From NCBI GenBank assembly GCA_903915035.1, contig CAIWRI010000117.1:1-38000 (forward strand): 38,000 nucleotides of DNA, given 5' to 3'. The translations under genes and the position numbers were made by a program. The notes under the pieces are model-generated. The model did not search any database. It saw only the letters and a program-made list of their open reading frames with translations, and was not told the origin of the DNA. Shown piece by piece: positions 32,702 through 38,000 of the stretch; position 1 is the stretch's first letter, and each line of letters opens with the position of its first letter. Source of the stretch: an uncultured Nitrosomonadales bacterium (lineage in GTDB: Bacteria > Pseudomonadota > Gammaproteobacteria > Burkholderiales > Gallionellaceae).

Positions 32702-34444
32702 ATGACGTTTTTTAGATGTTTTCGCAAACTTGCTGTTGCTGCGGTTGTCGTGTCGTTGCTGGGTACGCCGCTTTTGGCACAGGCTGATGACTGGGCACAC
32801 AATAAAAAGCTGGCTTTCGATACCACCGAGAATGGTATCTCTGTAAAGGAAGATGTCGCGGCTCTGCCGGTGCTGGTGCGTCTGCATAGTGGTAATTTCA
32901 CTTTTTCGGAAGCTAAACCCGATGGCTCAGATTTGCGCTTCTTTGCAGCCGATGGCAAGACGCCGTTAAAGTTCCACATCGAAAAATTCGATGTCACTAA
33001 CGAGTTGGCCAGCGTTTGGGTCGCCTTGCCCAAGCTGACGGCAAATTCCACGGCTGATTCGATTGTCATGGCATGGGGCAATCCCAAGGCTGCAGCCGCA
33101 GATGACAGTAAAGGCACTTTTGATGCATCGCAGATATTTGTTTTACATTTTGCCGATGCCGAAGGCGTCAAGGATGCGACAGCGAATGCCATTCAGATAA
33201 GTCTTACCGGCGTCAAACCGGTAGCTACCGGCCCTATCAGTGCTGCCGCCGGTTTTGACGGCAAGTCGCATCTGAATCTGGCCGCCGCTGCCGCGCTAAA
33301 ACTCACTGCCGCGACCGGCTTCACCTTCAGTAGCTGGATCAAGCCTGTTGCTGCAGACAATGCCGTTTTGTATGCGCAGCAGGAGGGCGGAAATAGTTTG
33401 ACGATAGGTTTGGCCGGCGGAAAAGCCTATGCGGCATTCGGTTCGTCCAAAGCCAGTGCCGCGACGGCGCTCAAACCGGGCGAATGGCAACAACTGGTTG
33501 TGGTGGGTTCAGCGGGTAAGGTGACGTTCTATTTGAATGGCAATCCGATTGGCAATGGCAGCCTTGCCTTGTCCGATATCGCAGGGACCGCGGTGATCGG
33601 CGAGGGCTTCAACGGCGAACTGGATGAAGTCACTCTGGCCGGTATTGCACGCACCGAGAGTTATGTCAAAGCGTTGGCCTCCAGCCAGAATTCCGATACA
33701 CCGATGATGTCATTTGCCGATGGCGAAGCGAAGGCTGAGAGCATCAACTACTTTGCCATTCTGCTGGGCGCGGTCACCATTGATGGCTGGGTGGTGATCG
33801 GTATCCTGATGGTAATGCTGATAATCAGTTTTTACGTGATGATCACCAAGACCATGATGATTATTGCAACGGCCAAGGCGAATCTGGTATTCCTGGAAAA
33901 ATTCAAGGACAAATCCGTCGGCATGTTAACTCCAGGGCATCAGGACGCGCAGGACATCGCAGCAGATCCACGCATGAAAAAGTCTTCCATTTTTCATCTT
34001 TATGCAATGGGCTTGGGCGAGGTTGAACACCGATTTACCGCGCAAACTCTGGCAGGAAAATCGAATATGCTGTCCGGCGCTGCGCTCGACGCGATACGCG
34101 CAGCACTTGATGCTTCCATGATACGGGAGAATCAGCGGCTGAATAGCGGTATGGTGTTGCTGACCATCGCCATTGCCGGTGGTCCATTCCTGGGTTTGTT
34201 GGGTACTGTGGTAGGCGTCATGATCACCTTTGCGGCGATTGCAGCGGCAGGCGACGTTAATGTGAATGCGATCGCGCCGGGTATCGCGGCCGCACTGGTG
34301 GCGACAGTCGCAGGTCTGGGGGTGGCGATTCCGGCACTGTTTGGTTACAACTGGCTGTCCAGCCAGATTAAGAACGTCTCGGCCGATACGCAGGTGTTTG
34401 CCGATGAATTTCTGACCAAATCAGCCGAAATGAATGATATTTAA
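32702..34444 (+). CDS. ExbB/TolQ-type proton channel fused to periplasmic DUF2341-LamG module
   Basis: The protein has 580 residues. After a signal-like segment (about 10-28, ending LAQA-DD) comes a DUF2341 domain (about 30-145: PVLVRLHSGNF, GSDLRFFAADGKTPL, VWVALP). A LamG/concanavalin-like domain follows (about 150-325: FTFSSWIKP, GEWQQLVVVG, VTFYLNGNPIG, GELDEVTLAGIARTE). The membrane helices are at about 355-382, 483-516 and 523-553, matching MotA/TolQ/ExbB, with GPFLGLLGTVVGVMITF and GIAAALVATVAGLGVAIPAL. Normal ExbB has no such periplasmic domain. LamG folds bind sugars or proteins, so the motor may sense or hold an envelope ligand. The AAAGGA Shine-Dalgarno is good. Two ExbD genes and a TonB follow. 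Confidence 0.9.
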   Translation: MTFFRCFRKLAVAAVVVSLLGTPLLAQADDWAHNKKLAFDTTENGISVKEDVAALPVLVRLHSGNFTFSEAKPDGSDLRFFAADGKTPLKFHIEKFDVTNELASVWVALPKLTANSTADSIVMAWGNPKAAAADDSKGTFDASQIFVLHFADAEGVKDATANAIQISLTGVKPVATGPISAAAGFDGKSHLNLAAAAALKLTAATGFTFSSWIKPVAADNAVLYAQQEGGNSLTIGLAGGKAYAAFGSSKASAATALKPGEWQQLVVVGSAGKVTFYLNGNPIGNGSLALSDIAGTAVIGEGFNGELDEVTLAGIARTESYVKALASSQNSDTPMMSFADGEAKAESINYFAILLGAVTIDGWVVIGILMVMLIISFYVMITKTMMIIATAKANLVFLEKFKDKSVGMLTPGHQDAQDIAADPRMKKSSIFHLYAMGLGEVEHRFTAQTLAGKSNMLSGAALDAIRAALDASMIRENQRLNSGMVLLTIAIAGGPFLGLLGTVVGVMITFAAIAAAGDVNVNAIAPGIAAALVATVAGLGVAIPALFGYNWLSSQIKNVSADTQVFADEFLTKSAEMNDI

Positions 34445-34506
34445 ATGCTGAATTTCATTCTTGAAATGACAGTCGAAGCAGCGCTTATTAACCGGAGGGA
34501 CGTCTT

Positions 34507-34917
34507 ATGAGTGCAGGTGTTCAGGAAGAGAATCAACCCTTCGATGACATCAATGTCACGCCTATGCTGGATCTGGCTTATGTGCTGCTGGTCATCTTTA
34601 TCATCATGTGTACCGCATCGATACAGGGTGTCAAAGTGAAGATACCGAAGGCCAAGATGACGGCTAGCATGGCCAAGCCGCATCTTAAGGGCGTGACCAT
34701 AGCCGATAACGGCAGCGTGTTTCTGGATGCCTTTCCTGTGACGATGGATCAACTCGAAGCGCATCTGACCGAATTAAAGCGCGCCTATCCGGCACAGCCT
34801 ATTGTGGTGAAGGGCGATGCTCACGCGCAATATCAGGTGGTGATGGAGGTGCTGGAAGTATTGAAAAGAGTAGGCATCACCGACATCGGTCTGGTGACAA
34901 GTAAATCTCACGATTAA
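34507..34917 (+). CDS. exbD: ExbD/TolR-family motor protein (first copy)
   Basis: The protein has 136 residues. One membrane helix (about 18-35) follows the signature DDINVTPMLDLAYVLLVIF, whose Asp is the proton-carrying residue of ExbD/TolR. The periplasmic domain ends with VVKGDAHAQYQVVMEVLEVL, typical of the family. A GGAGGG Shine-Dalgarno lies 7 nt before the ATG. It lies 62 bases after the ExbB fusion and is paralogous to the second ExbD: the TPMLDLAYVLLVIFIIM helix is almost identical in both. The two may form a mixed dimer in the motor. Confidence 0.95.
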   Translation: MSAGVQEENQPFDDINVTPMLDLAYVLLVIFIIMCTASIQGVKVKIPKAKMTASMAKPHLKGVTIADNGSVFLDAFPVTMDQLEAHLTELKRAYPAQPIVVKGDAHAQYQVVMEVLEVLKRVGITDIGLVTSKSHD

Positions 34918-35233
34918 ATATTTTAAATCGCACTATGTGATTTTTTGTGGGTAATTAAGTTTCTATTTTCCTCCAAAAATAGTCAGGGAAATACCGTAAT
35001 AACTTTTCGTGTATTTTCGTGGGACGTGGTTTTTAACAACATTAAATTTATAGTATGCAACACCCGGATTATAAATATTTTACTTTGTAAGCATGAACAA
35101 TAAAAAATCTGTGTATCCACGAAAGACACGAAAATTCACGAACAGAAAAATATAACTTTTGTGGGTAAAAAGGTTAATTCAGAAGTTTAAATTAACACCT
35201 TACCCGCTCTAAATCATATAGAACTAATAAATC
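34918..35233. repeat. AT-rich spacer with palindromic element between the two exbD genes
   Basis: Inverted repeats of a TTTCGTGTATTTTCGTGG phrase lie at 35005-35024 and 35113-35142. Direct copies of TTTTGTGGGTAA flank the unit (34943-34954 and 35157-35168), which looks like an inserted palindromic element. A weak hairpin followed by T6 just after the first exbD (34924-34947) might lower read-through. No gene is visible. Confidence 0.65.
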
Positions 35234-35638
35234 ATGTCCGTACAACTAGAAGCCAAACCTTACGACACCATCAACGTCACGCCCATGCTGGATCTGGCTT
35301 ATGTGCTGCTGGTGATTTTCATCATCATGACTACCGCTTCAGTGCAGGGATTGAAAGTCGATCTGCCCAAACCCAGCAATAAACCCAGCACTGATCACAA
35401 GGAAGTGCGCATAGTGCAGATACAGCCTGACGGAAAACTGTTACTGAACGGTGCACCGCTGACGATTCAGGAATTGGAGAGCCGTTTAACGGCGGCACAT
35501 GCCAAGGATAAGGATATGCCGCTGGTGATCAAGGGCGATCCGCTGGCATTTTATGATCAGGTTATCGCCATTATCGATTTGGCTGCAAAGCTTAACATCG
35601 CCAATGTCGGTCTGGTTACCGCCAGAATGGGGACGTAA
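35234..35638 (+). CDS. exbD: ExbD/TolR-family motor protein (second copy)
   Basis: The protein has 134 residues. The signature DTINVTPMLDLAYVLLVIF has the conserved Asp. The periplasmic domain (IQPDGKLLLNGAPLTIQELE, LVIKGDPLAFYDQVIAIIDL) is distinct from that of the first copy, so the pair has diverged beyond the membrane helix. The Shine-Dalgarno is weak. The tonB-like GTG start follows after a single base. It is separated from the first exbD by a 315-bp palindromic spacer, so it may be transcribed from its own promoter. Confidence 0.94.
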   Translation: MSVQLEAKPYDTINVTPMLDLAYVLLVIFIIMTTASVQGLKVDLPKPSNKPSTDHKEVRIVQIQPDGKLLLNGAPLTIQELESRLTAAHAKDKDMPLVIKGDPLAFYDQVIAIIDLAAKLNIANVGLVTARMGT

Positions 35639-35639
35639 C

Positions 35640-36302
35640 GTGAGTAAGTCGGGTAAAAAATCCCTGATGTTGGTGGGGGTGGGTATCGTCATTCTGGCTT
35701 TGATGGCCTGGGGAGTAATGAAACTGATAGGCAACAAGGATAAAACGCCGAAAACCACTTCCAAAATTTCGTTGATTACACCGCCTCCACCCCCACCGCC
35801 TCCACCGCCGAAAATCGAGAAGAAGCCTGATCCGCCTAAGGAAATCAAGGAGATGAAAGTCGCGCCTGCCGAACCTAAACAGGCACCGCCACAACCCTCA
35901 CCGGAATTGAAGATGGAAGGGGCGGCAGGGGATGGGCCGAGTGCGTTTGCCGCAGGCCACGTCAGCAGTGATGATGTCAGCAAATTGGGGCAAGGTAAGA
36001 CGGCAGGCGAGAGTTCCGGCATGTTTAATCCTTTTACCAACTATGCCAATATGATCAAGGGCGATTTGCAGCGCTACCTGCGCAAAAACGATGAATTGCG
36101 TGCGCGGCACTATACGGTGGATATTTTGCTTTGGGTGACAGCCCGGGGTGAAGTTAAAAAATCCGAGCTGGTCGGCAGTACAGGGGATAAGGATACGGAT
36201 AGCGCGATTATTCGGGGTATTCAAAACTTGCAGCGCTTTGATCAGGCCCCGCCGGCCAATATGCCGCAGCCGATGCGCATGCGCATTGTCACAGGATCTT
36301 AA
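35640..36302 (+). CDS. tonB: TonB-like energy transducer
   Basis: The protein has 220 residues with a GTG start; GGGGA lies 7 nt upstream. One N-terminal membrane helix (about 8-26, LMLVGVGIVILALMAWGV) is followed by a proline stretch (PPPPPPPPPP, about 48-57). A Pro/Lys-rich linker spans the periplasm. The C-terminal 85 residues form the TonB-type domain (YLRKNDELRARHYTVDILLW, GEVKKSELVGSTGDKDTDSA, IIRGIQNLQRFDQAPP). In classic systems this domain grips the TonB box of outer membrane receptors. No TonB-dependent receptor is in the window; the adjacent partners are a porin-like protein and the TPS pair. The helix lacks the usual SxxxH motif, so coupling to ExbB may be atypical. Confidence 0.88.
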   Translation: MSKSGKKSLMLVGVGIVILALMAWGVMKLIGNKDKTPKTTSKISLITPPPPPPPPPPKIEKKPDPPKEIKEMKVAPAEPKQAPPQPSPELKMEGAAGDGPSAFAAGHVSSDDVSKLGQGKTAGESSGMFNPFTNYANMIKGDLQRYLRKNDELRARHYTVDILLWVTARGEVKKSELVGSTGDKDTDSAIIRGIQNLQRFDQAPPANMPQPMRMRIVTGS

Positions 36303-36402
36303 CAAAGTGCTGCTATATTGAGTTTTTAGGTTGATCAGCCGTATGAAGTGTATTGAGTGCTTTTCGGAAAAGCGCGTACTAATTTTGTCAGGGGTTTGGA
36401 AT

Positions 36403-38000
36403 ATGAAGAGCAGGGAATTTAAACGTAGCAAACGCAATACAACGATTTTGCTGGCGAGTGTGCTATTGAGCACTTCGCTGGCCGTGCATGCGGATGAACG
36501 CGAAGATCTGGAAAAAGTCAGGGAAACGGTCTTAAGCCTGATCGATGCGCTGGTCAAAAATCATATTTTGCCGCGTGAAAAAGCCGATGCGCTGATGCGT
36601 GAGGCGCAAGCGCGCGCTACGACCAATCTGGCGCAGGCACCTGCACCGGATCTCAGTGCGGATGGCAAAAAGATCGTTCGTGTGCCTTATGTGCCTGAAG
36701 CGGTCAGAGTGCAGATGCGTGATCAGATCAAGGCCGAAATACTCGCCGATACCCGCATGCAGCAGCCGGCAGGCTACGATCAGGATGGCTGGTTGAGCCG
36801 CTTCAAGTTGGAAGGTGATGTGCGCATACGTGAAGATTCCATTCGTCTTGGTGCGGGCAATACTTCGGCTCTCACTTATGCTTCTGGCGCAACTAGCGGA
36901 TCAGTGACCCGTGTGTCGGATTTTATTGGATCAACAACGTCAAGCGCACCCTATAATTATTACTACAACACTCAGCAGAATGTCGATCGACTGCGCCTGC
37001 GCGCGCGTCTCGCTGCAACTGTCAAGGTTGCAGATAATGTGAGCGCCGGGATGACCATCGCTACCGGCAGCAGTACTTCAGGTCCTACTTCCACCAATCA
37101 GACACTGGGTCAGGGCAGTACCGCGAGTCCCGGGTTCTTCAACAAGGATGCGCTGGTACTGGATCGTGCCTATATCAAGTATCAACCGTTGCCCTGGCTG
37201 AGTCTCACCGGCGGACGCATCAGCAATCCGTTTGTCGCCACCGATCTGGTCTGGGCGGATGATCTGAACTTTGACGGTATTGCCATGACGGTCAAACCGC
37301 AACTGAAAACTTACTTCACCAACATGCCTGATACCTTTATCACGGCAGGCTGGTTCCCGCTGACTACCGGCGTGCCTAATCAGACAGCAAGTCGCAATCT
37401 GTTTGCCTTGCAAGGCGGTGCCGACTGGCTGTTGGGTACGGCGGACAATCACGTCAAACTGGCTGCAGCGCTGTATGATTATCAGAATATTTCCGGTCAG
37501 CAACAGACGATGGCGGCTTATAACCAAGGCGGAACTCCGGTGCCGACCTATTTGAGTTCGGCATACGGTTCGGCCTATGCGCAGCACGGCAACACGCTGT
37601 TCTGTATCAACGCGACTAACGATCCCAATTGCACCTGGGGTCTGGCTTCGGCGTTCCGGGAGCTGGATATTACCGGTTCTGTCGATATAGCCCAGTTCGA
37701 ACCGGTTCATGTGGTGTTAACTGGCGATTTTGTCAAGAATCTGGCCTTCAGTCAGTCTGATATGCTGGCTCGCACTGGAATGCAAATTCTTGATGGAAAA
37801 TCCATCGGTTATATGGGAAAAATTCAGGTGGGTGCGCCGAAAATAGCCCGTCGCGGCGACTGGAATACTTATTTTGCTTACCGTTATCTGGGTAGCGATG
37901 CGGTGCTGGATGCCTTTACCAGTTCCGATTTCGGTCTGGGCGGCACCAATAGTCGCGGTACCGTGCTGGGCTTCAATTATGGAATTGAAAAGAATACCTG
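36403..38000 (+). CDS. Putative porin (Porin_5-like), 3' truncated by window edge
   Basis: The frame from ATG 36403 stays open for 532 codons to the window edge. The signal peptide ends LAVHA-DE. A charged helical segment (DEREDLEKVRETVLSLIDAL, about 32-75) precedes the barrel and may be a coiled coil or peptidoglycan-side domain. The barrel begins about 130 (WLSRFKLEGDVRIRE, NVDRLRLRARLAATVKV, DRAYIKYQPLPWLSLTGGRI). The alternating strands and the N-terminal helix fit the putative-porin family. A single Cys pair (FCIN...NCTW) may close an outer loop. It directly follows tonB with 100 bases between and may have its own ribosome binding site (AGGGG). Whether TonB acts on it is unknown. Confidence 0.88.
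   Translation, partial: MKSREFKRSKRNTTILLASVLLSTSLAVHADEREDLEKVRETVLSLIDALVKNHILPREKADALMREAQARATTNLAQAPAPDLSADGKKIVRVPYVPEAVRVQMRDQIKAEILADTRMQQPAGYDQDGWLSRFKLEGDVRIREDSIRLGAGNTSALTYASGATSGSVTRVSDFIGSTTSSAPYNYYYNTQQNVDRLRLRARLAATVKVADNVSAGMTIATGSSTSGPTSTNQTLGQGSTASPGFFNKDALVLDRAYIKYQPLPWLSLTGGRISNPFVATDLVWADDLNFDGIAMTVKPQLKTYFTNMPDTFITAGWFPLTTGVPNQTASRNLFALQGGADWLLGTADNHVKLAAALYDYQNISGQQQTMAAYNQGGTPVPTYLSSAYGSAYAQHGNTLFCINATNDPNCTWGLASAFRELDITGSVDIAQFEPVHVVLTGDFVKNLAFSQSDMLARTGMQILDGKSIGYMGKIQVGAPKIARRGDWNTYFAYRYLGSDAVLDAFTSSDFGLGGTNSRGTVLGFNYGIEKNT

Noticed and set aside
35898..36557. 219-codon minus-strand frame across tonB and the porin start
   Set aside because: It lies antisense to two well-supported genes and has no recognisable domain.
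37078..37710. 210-codon minus-strand frame inside the porin gene
   Set aside because: It is antisense to a barrel-coding frame with a signal peptide and has no motif.

Overview
The window looks like a chromosomal piece of a Gram-negative proteobacterium, most likely a betaproteobacterium of the PEP-CTERM/exosortase-bearing, exopolysaccharide-making kind (methylotroph- or iron/sulfur-oxidiser-like). This is inference from a PEP-CTERM protein with a VPEA-type sorting signal, an EpsA-type LuxR regulator, a two-partner secretion (TPS) pair, and pseudopilin and secretin genes. Nearly every confident gene acts at or outside the envelope.

Layout. 1-149 is the 3' end of an unidentified gene. At 361-1259 on the minus strand lies a PEP-CTERM exported protein with its promoter, a leader that reads as a c-di-GMP-I (GEMM) riboswitch, and a terminator. 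1572-4432 is gene-poor and AT-rich: two small hypothetical genes, an inverted pair of DnaA-box-like 9-mers, a possible terminated small RNA, and a decayed VOC/glyoxalase relic. 4433-6853 encodes a SEC-C/TPR/GT41 O-GlcNAc-transferase-like protein that overlaps tail to tail with the next operon.

12780-6831 (minus strand) is a tightly overlapping eight-gene operon: PilM-, PilN-, PilO- and PilP-like proteins, a lipoprotein secretin with a TPR-like N-terminus, and three pseudopilins. No assembly ATPase, platform protein or prepilin peptidase is present. A classical gspG stands alone at 18670-19098. Between them are a GIY-YIG nuclease gene bracketed by compound palindromic repeats, a secreted PstS-like protein, EpsA, a small secreted protein with curlin-like repeats, and a conserved hypothetical gene.

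19409-38000 (plus strand) is the most striking part: a TpsB/FhaC-type transporter, a roughly 3,867-residue TpsA exoprotein, an ExbB-like channel fused to a periplasmic DUF2341-LamG module, two ExbD paralogues, a TonB-like protein, and a Porin_5-like outer membrane protein cut by the window edge. The consistent order suggests one surface system in which a Ton-type proton-driven motor accompanies a giant TPS adhesin and a porin, with no classical TonB-dependent receptor in view. Taken together, the window suggests a biofilm and cell-surface island: c-di-GMP control of a sorted surface protein, an EPS regulator, an amyloid-like protein, a type II/IV-like secretion apparatus, and a motor-linked giant adhesin.
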